From: Thiobacillus sp. 65-29
Lineage (GTDB): Bacteria; Pseudomonadota; Gammaproteobacteria; Burkholderiales; Thiobacillaceae
Direction: 5' to 3'
NCBI GenBank assembly: GCA_001899775.1
Contig: MKWN01000007.1
Coordinates: 1,053 to 42,338, forward strand
DNA length: 41,286 nt
In this document: positions 34,140 to 41,286 of the stretch, piece after piece
Layout of the letters: the number at the start of each line of letters is the position of its first letter
Position numbering within the stretch: position 1 is the first letter of the stretch
Notes under the pieces: generated by a model
Database searches by the model: none
What the model was told of the DNA's origin: nothing
Seen by the model: the letters and a program-made list of their open reading frames with translations, nothing else
Translations under genes and position numbers: made by a program

Positions 34140-35296
34140 ATGAACCTGCACGAATATCAGGCCAAGCAGATCCTGCGGTCGGGCAACATTAACACGCCGC
34201 GCGGCCTTGCTGCGGCGAGCGCCGACGAGGCGGTGAAAGCCGCCGGCGAACTGGGCGGCGACGCCTGGGTGGTGAAGGCGCAGATCCACGCCGGTGGCCG
34301 CGGCAAGGCCGGTGGTGTCAAGGTGGTGACGTCGCTCGACGCGGTGCGTGCGGTGGCTGCATCGCTCATCGGCCAGACCCTCGTCACGATCCAGAACGCA
34401 CCCGACGGCCAGCCGGTGAACCAGGTGCTGGTCGAGGAGACGCTCCCCATCGTGCGCGAGCTGTACCTCTCGCTGCTGGTAGACCGCGAGACCGAGCGCG
34501 TCGCCATCGTCGCCTCGGCGGCGGGCGGTATGGACATCGAGGAGGTCGCCCACGCCACGCCGGAGAAGGTGCTGACCGAGACCTGCGACCCGCTCCTGGG
34601 CGTGCAGGACTACCAGTGCCGCGCGCTGGCCTTCGCGCTGGAGCTCAAGGGCGACGCGTTCAAGGATTTCTGCCGATTGCTGCCCGCTTTGTATCGCGTG
34701 TTCCTCGCCAACGATCTGTCGCTGCTCGAAATCAACCCGCTGGTGGTCACCGCCGACAACCGCGTGCTGCCGCTCGACTGCAAGATGAGCGTCGACGACA
34801 ACGCGCTGTATCGCAGGAAGGCGCTCGCCGAACTGCGCGATGACAGCCAGATCGACGCCAAGGAAGCCGCGGCCAACGCGGCGAACGTCAATTACGTCGC
34901 GCTCACCGGCAACATCGGCTGCATGGTCAACGGCGCGGGTCTGGCGATGGCGACGATGGACCTGATCCAGCTCGAAGGCGGTGCGCCCGCCAACTTCCTC
35001 GACGTCGGCGGCGGCGCCACGCCGGAGACGGTGGCGCAGGGCTTCAAGATCATCCTGCTCGACGCCAACGTTAAGGCCGTGCTGATCAACATTTTCGGCG
35101 GCATCGTGCGCTGTGACGTCATCGCCGAGGGCATCATCCAGGCGGTGAAGGAAGTCGGCGTCAAGGTGCCGGTGGTGGTGCGGCTCGAAGGCACCAACGC
35201 CGAGCTGGGCCGCAAACTGCTGGCCGAGTCGGGGCTGGCGATCCTCGCCGCGGAGAGCCTCACGCAGGCGGCGAAACTCGCGGTGGAGAAAGCGGC

Positions 35297-35300
<4 letters not shown>
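34140..35300 (+). CDS. sucC: Succinate-CoA ligase, beta subunit
   Basis: A 386-residue beta subunit. The ATP-grasp domain occupies the N-terminal part, beginning '[17 protein letters not shown]' with '[20 protein letters not shown]'. The C-terminal CoA-ligase domain carries '[18 protein letters not shown]' and '[19 protein letters not shown]'. With SucD it interconverts succinyl-CoA and succinate with formation of ATP in the TCA cycle. The stop overlaps the sucD start (ATGA). The gene diverges from the FemAB-like gene with only 8 bp between them. Confidence 0.97.
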
Positions 35301-36172
<872 letters not shown>

Positions 36173-36182
36173 GTTTGGCTGC

Positions 36183-37790
36183 ATGAAACTCGGCATCGCC
36201 CAGCTCGATCTCGTCGTCGGCGACATCGCCGGCAACAGCGGGCGTCTGCTTGCGGCGGCGCGGGCGGCGCACGACGCCGGCGTGCAATTGCTGCTCACGC
36301 CGGAGATGTCGGTGTGCGGCTACCCGGCCGAGGATCTGGTGCTGCGGCGCGATTTCACCGCCGCGTGCGCCGCGGCGGTCGCGGAACTCGCTGCGACGGC
36401 GCCGCGCGAACTGGCGCTGGTCGTCGGCTATCCCGAGCGCGGTGACGACGGCCTGTTCAATGCCGTGGCCGTACTACGCGGCGGGCGCATCGAGGCGGTG
36501 TACCGCAAGCATCATCTGCCGAATCACTCGGTGTTCGACGAGCAGCGCGTGTTCGACAGCGGTGAGGCGCCCTGCGTGTTCGAATGCGGCGGACTGCGCT
36601 TCGGTCTCAACATCTGCGGCGACATCTGGGAACCGGGGCCGGCGACGCGCGCCATGCAGGCTGGCGCCGACTGGTTGCTGGTGCCCAACGCCTCGCCGTA
36701 TCACCTCAACAAGGAACGCGAGCGCCTGGCGGTGGCGCGTGCGCGCCAGGTCGAGACGGGCCTGCCGGTCGTCTACGCGAATCTGGTGGGTGGGCAGGAC
36801 GAACTCGTATTCGACGGCGCCTCGTTCGCACTCGACGGTGACGGTGCGGTGGCGGCGCAATGTCCGGCGTGGCAGGAAGGCGTGTTCCATCTCGAACTCG
36901 GCGACGGCACCTGCGCCGGCCCGTGGCACACCCTGCCGGACGAGGACGCGGCGGTGTACGACGCGCTGGTGCTGGCGGTGCGCGACTATGTCGGCAAGAA
37001 CGGCTTCCGCGGTGTGCACCTCGGCTTTTCGGGCGGCATGGATTCGGCGCTGGTGCTGGCGATCGCCGCCGACGCCATCGGCCCCGAGCGGGTGCACGCG
37101 GTGATGATGCCATCGGATTACACCGCGTCGATCAGCGTCGAGGATGCGCGCGACATGGCGCGGCGGCTCGGCGTGCATTATTCCGAGATCGCGATCCGGC
37201 CGGTCTACGACGCCTTCGTCGGACAGCTTGCCGGCGCGTTCGCGGGGCTGCCGGCCGATACCACCGAAGAAAATCTCCAGGCGCGCGCGCGCGGCACGCT
37301 CCTGATGGCGCTGTCCAACAAGTTCGGTACCCTGGTGCTGACCACCGGCAACAAGAGCGAGATGGCGACCGGCTACGCCACGCTCTACGGCGACATGGCC
37401 GGCGGCTTTGCGGTGCTGAAGGACGTGACCAAGACGCGAGTGTATCGTCTCGCGCATCTGCGCAATCGGCGCAGCGCCGTGATTCCGCAGCGCATCATCG
37501 AGCGTCCACCCTCCGCCGAACTGCGCCCCGATCAGACCGACCAGGACAGCCTGCCGCCCTACGACGTGCTCGACGCCATCCTCGAAGCCTACGTCGAGCG
37601 TGACCTCGCCGCGGCCGACATCGTCGCGCTGGGATTCGACGCCGCCACGGTGAAACGCGTCATCCGCATGATCGATCTCGCCGAATACAAGCGTCGCCAG
37701 GCGCCACCCGGCCCGCGCATCACCCCGCGCAATTTCGGCAAGGATCGCCGCTATCCCATCACGTCGAAATACCGGCCCGACCTTGCCTAG
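36183..37790 (+). CDS. nadE: Glutamine-dependent NAD+ synthase
   Basis: A 535-residue two-domain enzyme. The N-terminal nitrilase-type glutaminase has the triad Glu41 ('LTPEMS'), Lys109 ('YRKHHLPN') and Cys145 ('NICGDIWE'). The C-terminal synthetase has the ATP pyrophosphatase P-loop SGGMDS at 283-288 and the usual 'TTGNKSEMATGYATLYGDMAGGF'. It amidates deamido-NAD+ using glutamine-derived ammonia. The ATG at 36183 lies 10 bp after sucD, suggesting one operon sucC-sucD-nadE. Confidence 0.96.
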   Translation: MKLGIAQLDLVVGDIAGNSGRLLAAARAAHDAGVQLLLTPEMSVCGYPAEDLVLRRDFTAACAAAVAELAATAPRELALVVGYPERGDDGLFNAVAVLRGGRIEAVYRKHHLPNHSVFDEQRVFDSGEAPCVFECGGLRFGLNICGDIWEPGPATRAMQAGADWLLVPNASPYHLNKERERLAVARARQVETGLPVVYANLVGGQDELVFDGASFALDGDGAVAAQCPAWQEGVFHLELGDGTCAGPWHTLPDEDAAVYDALVLAVRDYVGKNGFRGVHLGFSGGMDSALVLAIAADAIGPERVHAVMMPSDYTASISVEDARDMARRLGVHYSEIAIRPVYDAFVGQLAGAFAGLPADTTEENLQARARGTLLMALSNKFGTLVLTTGNKSEMATGYATLYGDMAGGFAVLKDVTKTRVYRLAHLRNRRSAVIPQRIIERPPSAELRPDQTDQDSLPPYDVLDAILEAYVERDLAAADIVALGFDAATVKRVIRMIDLAEYKRRQAPPGPRITPRNFGKDRRYPITSKYRPDLA

Positions 37791-37831
37791 CCGAGTACCC
37801 CGCATATTGCAGCATTACGCCCACCTCATTC

Positions 37832-37855
37832 CCCTCTCCCGCGCGCGGGAGAGGG
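37832..37855. repeat. Perfect 24-bp palindrome upstream of glnB
   Basis: CCCTCTCCCGCG and CGCGGGAGAGGG are exact inverted halves, and a partial copy (GGGGAGAGGG) follows at 37859-37868. This type of CTCTCCC palindrome is common between genes in high-GC proteobacteria. It may end nadE transcripts, but it lacks a U-tract. Confidence 0.7.
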
Positions 37856-37896
37856 ACAGGGGAGAGGGAAGCAAACGCAACACCCAAACCGATTGA

Positions 37897-38247
<351 letters not shown>

Positions 38248-38271
38248 ACGCGGCGGTCGTTCATCGCTCCG

Positions 38272-38416
38272 GTGCCGGGGATCAGCCGATCCCGCGTGTC
38301 CGATCTCATACACGGAAAAAGAGGCAAGTTCAGCCTGGCTGGTGGCGCTGGTTGCCCGCGCGGGCCTGCATTGCGAGTTGATGCTGGCAGCATCAAACCG
38401 TGGCCGTCCCTCGTAA
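38272..38416 (+). pseudogene. Frameshifted remnant of an HTH antitoxin-like gene
   Basis: One frame from 38272 reads 'PGISRSRVSDLIHGKRGKFS', the second half of an XRE-type helix-turn-helix as in HigA-like antitoxins (usually 'gisqprvSdLlrGk...kFsl'). Around 38334-38340 the frame shifts. The next frame then reads 'WLVALVARAGLHCELMLAAS' to a TAA at 38414-38416, which continues the same family. The 5' half and any toxin partner are missing. The rest of the 305-bp gap to hicA holds no other gene. Confidence 0.5.
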
Positions 38417-38533
38417 CAAAGTGGTGGGTCAAATCTTTCCTCTTGTCCTCACACGCCGGCTGAACACGGATAAGGATGGGAAAATGAAGAATATGACACC
38501 GTATTTTTTGGGCAGAATTTATCAATTGCGATA

Positions 38534-38549
38534 CGGACAATAATGTCCG
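38534..38549. promoter_or_regulatory. Candidate operator upstream of hicA
   Basis: The inverted repeat CGGACA-ATAA-TGTCCG ends 3 bp before the hicA ATG. HicB antitoxins bind palindromes overlapping their promoter, so this is a plausible site. There is no Shine-Dalgarno sequence between the palindrome and the ATG, so hicA translation may be weak. Confidence 0.55.
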
Positions 38550-38552
38550 ACA

Positions 38553-38756
38553 ATGAATACCGTGAAAGGTAGCGAGTTCATCAAGCGGATTCAGAAACTC
38601 GCCAAGGAGCGGGGGCTGGCCTGTTCCTGGCATCCCGACATGGGCAAGGGCTCCCACGGCGTCTTGAAACTGGGCGACACCCGAACCATCGTCAGGAACC
38701 CGAAGGACGAACTCAAAACCGGCACCTGTCACGCCATGCTCAAGCACTGGGCCTGA
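38553..38756 (+). CDS. hicA: HicA-family mRNA interferase toxin
   Basis: A 67-residue HicA toxin. The double-stranded-RNA-binding-like fold is seen as 'VKGSEFIKRIQKLAKERG', the catalytic His lies in 'MGKGSHGVLKLG', and 'IVRNPKDELKTGTCHAMLKHW' is the typical end. HicA cleaves mRNA and is held inactive by HicB. The two genes are normally a few bases apart. Here a 168-bp palindromic element separates them, but the toxin frame is intact. Confidence 0.92.
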   Translation: MNTVKGSEFIKRIQKLAKERGLACSWHPDMGKGSHGVLKLGDTRTIVRNPKDELKTGTCHAMLKHWA

Positions 38757-38772
38757 GCGAAAAAGACCTGTT

Positions 38773-38940
38773 CTAGGAGCCTGTCGGACTTGAGCGATCG
38801 TAGCGAGCCGAGTGGGAGAGCGAGGACAGATTTGTCCATTTTTGAGGCGCATAGTGGGCCTATGTAACGAAAAAATGGACAAATATGGACCGCTATCCCA
38901 CCGGCGCAGTAGATCGTGCTCAAGTCCGACAGGCTCCTAG
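38773..38940. mobile_element. MITE inserted between hicA and hicB
   Basis: Perfect 23-bp terminal inverted repeats lie at 38773-38795 (starting CTAGGAGCCTGTCGG) and 38918-38940. An inner 14-bp inverted repeat, ATTTGTCCATTTTT (38830-38843), matches 38871-38884. There is no coding capacity. CTAG at both outer ends may be a 4-bp target duplication like that of IS5-group elements, in which case the repeats proper start at GAGCCTGTCGG. Removing the element with one CTAG joins the hicA stop to CTAGGAG-TCACC-ATG, restoring a compact hicAB operon with its ribosome site. Confidence 0.88.
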
Positions 38941-38948
38941 GAGTCACC

Positions 38949-39377
38949 ATGCAACGCTTCGCCTACCCTGTCACCTTCGCCGCCGATGAAGTGGATGGCG
39001 GCTTCGTCGTCACCTGCCGCGACCTTCCCGAGGCCATCACCCAGGGCGACACCCTGGAAGATGCGCTCGAAGCCGCCGAAGGCGCACTGGAGGCTGCCAT
39101 CGAGATGCGCATCGAAGATGGCCTGGAAATCCCCCTGCCCAGCAAGGCCAGAAAAGGCGAGCACCTCGCCAGCCTGCCGGTGGGCAGCGCCATGAAGGCG
39201 GCCGTCTACCTGGCCATGAAGGAACAGGGCCTCAGCAAATCCGATCTGGCCCGGCGCATGGATCTGGATGAGAAGGAAGCCCGGCGCATCCTGGACCCCA
39301 AGCATTCCACCAAGGTGCCCACCCTGGAACGCGCCTTGCACGTACTGGGTAAGCGGGTGGAAGTCCTCGTCGTTTGA
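38949..39377 (+). CDS. hicB: HicB-family antitoxin with C-terminal HTH
   Basis: A 142-residue HicB. The N-terminal degenerate RNase H-like fold reads 'FAYPVTFAADEVDGGFVVTCRDLPEAITQGDTLEDALEAAEGAL', and a C-terminal helix-turn-helix reads 'GLSKSDLARRMDLDEKEARRIL'. It binds HicA and the operon's operator. AGGAG 5 nt before ATG 38949 is its ribosome site, directly at the edge of the MITE. The gene is intact. Confidence 0.93.
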   Translation: MQRFAYPVTFAADEVDGGFVVTCRDLPEAITQGDTLEDALEAAEGALEAAIEMRIEDGLEIPLPSKARKGEHLASLPVGSAMKAAVYLAMKEQGLSKSDLARRMDLDEKEARRILDPKHSTKVPTLERALHVLGKRVEVLVV

Positions 39378-39382
39378 GCGGT

Positions 39383-39476
39383 CCTGATCGGCGTAAAAGC
39401 ACGCCTGCCGGTTGTTGCCACGCTGGATGATGTGGAGCGGGACGTTCGGTAAGGCCAGGCGGGCGCGGCGTGGCAA
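39383..39476 (-). pseudogene. 5' fragment of a RAYT (Y1 transposase-like) gene
   Basis: On the minus strand this encodes 'MPRRARLALPNVPLHIIQRG' and continues to 'NNRQACFYADQD', the start of a REP-associated tyrosine transposase. Homology then stops abruptly near the hicB 3' end. Bases 39383-39413 are identical (31 bp) to 41256-41286, which lies in the larger RAYT gene at the right edge. The fragment lacks the HxH and Tyr catalytic parts. Confidence 0.8.
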
Positions 39477-39510
39477 GGGCGGGTTCCAAAAACATGGATA
39501 GGCCGAAACC

Positions 39511-39550
39511 TATCACGAAAACGTGGTCTGTCCCCTGTTGTTCCCTGTTG
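39511..39550 (-). repeat. REP-like unit upstream of the RAYT fragment
   Basis: Read on the minus strand: GAACAACAGGGGACAGACCA followed by CGTTTTCGTG. It matches the units at 40552-40582 and 40601-40631, which share the GAACAACnGGGG and CAGACCACG blocks. Such units next to RAYT genes are the expected substrates of the transposase. Confidence 0.7.
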
Positions 39551-39652
39551 TTCCGCCACCCGTTGCCCGGTGGATACGATGCGGCAGGCGACGAACCGGG
39601 TTTGATCGCCCGCGGGATGCAGGCTTGCGGGGAGCGTTCTTAGGGGGTAACC

Positions 39653-39672
39653 TTAGTCCACAAGTTAGTCCA
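39653..39672. promoter_or_regulatory. Direct repeats upstream of the Phd/VapC module
   Basis: TTAGTCCA occurs twice, at 39653-39660 and 39665-39672, with a 12-bp period, and ends just before the ribosome site of the antitoxin gene. It is a plausible antitoxin binding site, judged by position only. The rest of 39551-39650 shows no feature. Confidence 0.4.
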
Positions 39673-39684
39673 TGGAGGCTTGCC

Positions 39685-39921
39685 ATGACCATTACCGTCA
39701 ACGTCCACGAAGCCAAAACCCAGTTTTCCCGATTGTTGGAACAGGCACACGCCGGCCAGGAAATCATCCTGTCGAAAGCGGGCAAGCCCTATGCGCGCAT
39801 GGTGCCGCTGGCGCAGCAGGAAAAGCCCAAGCGCATGCCCGGCAGGCTGGCCGGGCACATCGACGAGGCGTTCTTCGAGCCCCTGCCCGAGGCCGAGCTT
39901 GATGCCTGGGAAAAGTCTTGA
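39685..39921 (+). CDS. Phd/YefM-family antitoxin
   Basis: A 78-residue antitoxin with the family pattern 'MTITVNVHEAKTQFSRLLEQ' and 'GQEIILSKAGKPYARMVPL', followed by an acidic tail 'LPEAELDAWEKS' that would wrap the toxin. GGAGG precedes ATG 39685. The stop overlaps the toxin's TTG start (TTGA). It is a different lineage from the antitoxin at 5364, with low similarity outside the family core. Confidence 0.92.
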   Translation: MTITVNVHEAKTQFSRLLEQAHAGQEIILSKAGKPYARMVPLAQQEKPKRMPGRLAGHIDEAFFEPLPEAELDAWEKS

Positions 39922-40304
39922 AGCTCTTGCTCGATACCCACGCGCTGTTGTGGTGGTGGACCGACGATCCCAAGCTATCCCTGGCAGCCCGGCAAGCGAT
40001 AACCGATGACGGTAACCAGGTGCTGGTCAGTGCAGCCAGCGCTTGGGAAATCGCCACTAAATACCGGCTCGGAAAATTGCCGCACGCCGCCCAGGCCCTC
40101 GATCGGTTCAATGAACTGGTGACAGCGGACGGCTTCGCGCACCTGCCCATCAGCTACCTGCACAGCCTGAAAGCGGGCACGTATTCAAGCGAGCATCGCG
40201 ATCCGTTCGACCGCATGCTGGCAGCGCAGGCCGATCTGGAAAAAGCCGTGTTGGTGACGCTTGATACGGTTTTTGCGGAATTTCAGTGCCGGGTGCTGTG
40301 GTGA
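39918..40304 (+). CDS. VapC-like PIN-domain toxin
   Basis: A 128-residue PIN ribonuclease of the VapC group that pairs with Phd-type antitoxins. Acidic site residues lie in 'LLLDTHALLWW' (Asp6), 'SAWEIATKYRLGKL' (Glu) and 'HRDPFDRMLAAQA' (Asp), and the last strand is 'VLVTLDTVFAEF'. It starts at TTG 39918 within the antitoxin stop. The gene is intact. Confidence 0.92.
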   Translation: MKLLLDTHALLWWWTDDPKLSLAARQAITDDGNQVLVSAASAWEIATKYRLGKLPHAAQALDRFNELVTADGFAHLPISYLHSLKAGTYSSEHRDPFDRMLAAQADLEKAVLVTLDTVFAEFQCRVLW

Positions 40305-40400
40305 AGGCGAGTATGGTGTCGGATCCCCCTTGTTTCTGCGAGCCGGACACACGGCGCTTGGGATAGAATCAAAGCGTCCACTTTCGACAAGGGGTTAACG

Positions 40401-40760
40401 ATGCTGACCGTTTCGCTGACCGATATGCTTGAATCCGCTGTGATTGCAGCCGCACATCGCGCGGGCATGACGGTCGACGATTACGTGGCGGCCGCATGCG
40501 CGGACGCGCTGTCGCTCGAAATCGACCGTGCCCGGCTGGATTCGTACCTCACGAACAACGGGGGGCAGACCACGGTTTATCTGGCGAACAACGGGGGACA
40601 CGAACAACGGGGGACAGACCACGGTTTATCTCATCCACCAAACAACTCCCCCGTCGCAAGCTCCATCACTCGGGGTGGTCGCCCCGATTTTCCGGGAACC
40701 GCCCGTCGCCCCAATGCACTTGTCACCTGCGTCGCAAACGCCGCATTCCCCAACGCATAA
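40401..40760 (+). pseudogene. Antitoxin-like small gene disrupted by REP-like units
   Basis: The first 50 codons, 'MLTVSLTDMLESAVIAAAHR...VDDYVAAACADALSLEIDRARLDSYL', look like a genuine small ribbon-helix-helix or stability protein, with AAGGGG upstream of the ATG. From 40552 the frame runs into REP-like units ('TNNGGQTTVYLANNGG...'), then into the reverse of the RAYT 3' end. The native C terminus is lost. No toxin partner is visible. Confidence 0.6.
40552..40631 (+). repeat. Cluster of REP-like units at the RAYT 3' end
   Basis: Two 31-bp copies, 40552-40582 and 40601-40631, differ at one base. A partial copy (CGAACAACGGGGGACA) lies between them at 40585-40600. They match the inverted unit at 39511-39550. 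The last copy ends at the stop codon of the RAYT gene. Confidence 0.85.
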
Positions 40761-41286
40761 TTTCCATTCGTCGCGCGGCGGATTTCATCGACTAGCCCAG
40801 GTTCCAACTGATAGCGAAACAGCTCACGATACGCCGCTTCGCGGCTTGCTGCGTCCTTGCCCAGCGTACGGTACAACGCATGGGGTTTCAGCAAAGCATC
40901 AGGCTCGCCCTGCGCGTTAGCTCGGTAACTTGACCAGCAATATTCCGCTGGATGCGCCACTATGTTCGCCCGCACAGGATTCAATTCGATGTAGCGCTGA
41001 CAGGCAAGCAGGTAGCCTTCTTCCTGCGTGAGGCACGAACGAAAGCGACCTTCCCATAATGTCCCGCTGCGCCGGTAGGTACGGTTGACGTACTGCACAT
41101 AGCGCTGACCCAGCGCCTTCATCAACGCACCTGGCGCGTCGGGGCGTTCCGCCGAAATCAGCAGGTGAACGTGGTTGGTCATGAGAACGTAGGCGTGAAC
41201 CCGGCATCCGATTTTATCCGCGTGCTCGCGTAGCCAGTCGAGATAAAAGCGGTAATCCTGATCGGCGTAAAAGCACGCCTGCCGGT
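40631..41286 (-). CDS. RAYT-family (IS200-like Y1) transposase, 5' end beyond the window
   Basis: At least 218 residues, read from the right edge. It includes 'RQACFYADQDYRFYLDWLRE', then the HUH-nuclease motif in 'MTNHVHLLIS', and 'RYIELNPVRANIV' with 'YCWSSYRANA', all typical of REP-associated tyrosine transposases. The expected catalytic Tyr lies in 'QRYIELNP'. Single-stranded REP hairpins are the known substrates. The first 31 bp from the edge duplicate the fragment at 39383-39413. The window ends before the start codon. Confidence 0.9.
   Translation of the reverse strand, partial: RQACFYADQDYRFYLDWLREHADKIGCRVHAYVLMTNHVHLLISAERPDAPGALMKALGQRYVQYVNRTYRRSGTLWEGRFRSCLTQEEGYLLACQRYIELNPVRANIVAHPAEYCWSSYRANAQGEPDALLKPHALYRTLGKDAASREAAYRELFRYQLEPGLVDEIRRATNGNYALGNAAFATQVTSALGRRAVPGKSGRPPRVMELATGELFGG

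Noticed and set aside
38757-38948. Possible small coding gene between hicA and hicB.
   Set aside because: The interval is a palindromic MITE with no frame that has a ribosome site.

Overview
The window is a high-GC (roughly 60-65 %) bacterial chromosome segment. Tandem DUF2173 proteins, a PEP-CTERM protein, the run sucC-sucD-nadE-glnB and the flavour of the housekeeping genes suggest a betaproteobacterium close to the chemolithotrophic sulfur oxidisers (Thiobacillus-like). That placement is inference and needs a marker-gene tree.

Left third (1-14269): a complete type I-C-like CRISPR-Cas locus, with cas genes and array all read on the minus strand. In transcription order it runs: WYL-domain regulator, cas5, cas8c (with a likely internal start for Cas11c), cas7, cas3, cas4, cas1, cas2, a leader of about 180 bp, then an array of at least 54 repeats of 37 bp that leaves the window at base 1. 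There is no cas6, so Cas5 is the expected crRNA processor. cas3 sits between cas7 and cas4 rather than at the head of the operon. Two type II toxin-antitoxin (TA) operons lie inside the cas operon on the opposite strand: Phd/PIN between cas1 and cas4, and addiction-module antitoxin/RelE-ParE toxin between cas4 and cas3. This is the most unusual structure in the window. Two spacers 16 positions apart in the array are identical except at crRNA spacer position 3, in the seed.

Middle (14270-37908): ordinary chromosomal genes: a PDC-sensor protein, HAD phosphatase, YecA/SEC-C protein, CbiM-like membrane protein, HrpA helicase, PgsA, tRNA-Arg(CCT), a 1166-residue protein that I read as a candidate PPi-dependent PEP carboxykinase, a tRNA-Ala / small membrane protein / tRNA-Glu cluster, a GlcD-type FAD oxidase, SseB-like and RDD proteins, three tandem DUF2173 proteins, a thioredoxin-like protein, a Ca2+/Na+ antiporter, a PEP-CTERM metalloprotease-like protein, a FemAB-like acyltransferase, SucCD and NadE. 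Small dispersed palindromic (REP-like) elements lie between some of these.

Right end (37909-41286): glnB (P-II), then an accessory stretch full of TA modules and small mobile elements. It holds a frameshifted HTH antitoxin remnant, hicA and hicB separated by a 168-bp MITE with perfect 23-bp terminal inverted repeats, a 5' fragment of a RAYT transposase gene, a Phd/VapC pair, an antitoxin-like gene disrupted by REP-like units, and a second RAYT gene that runs off the right edge.
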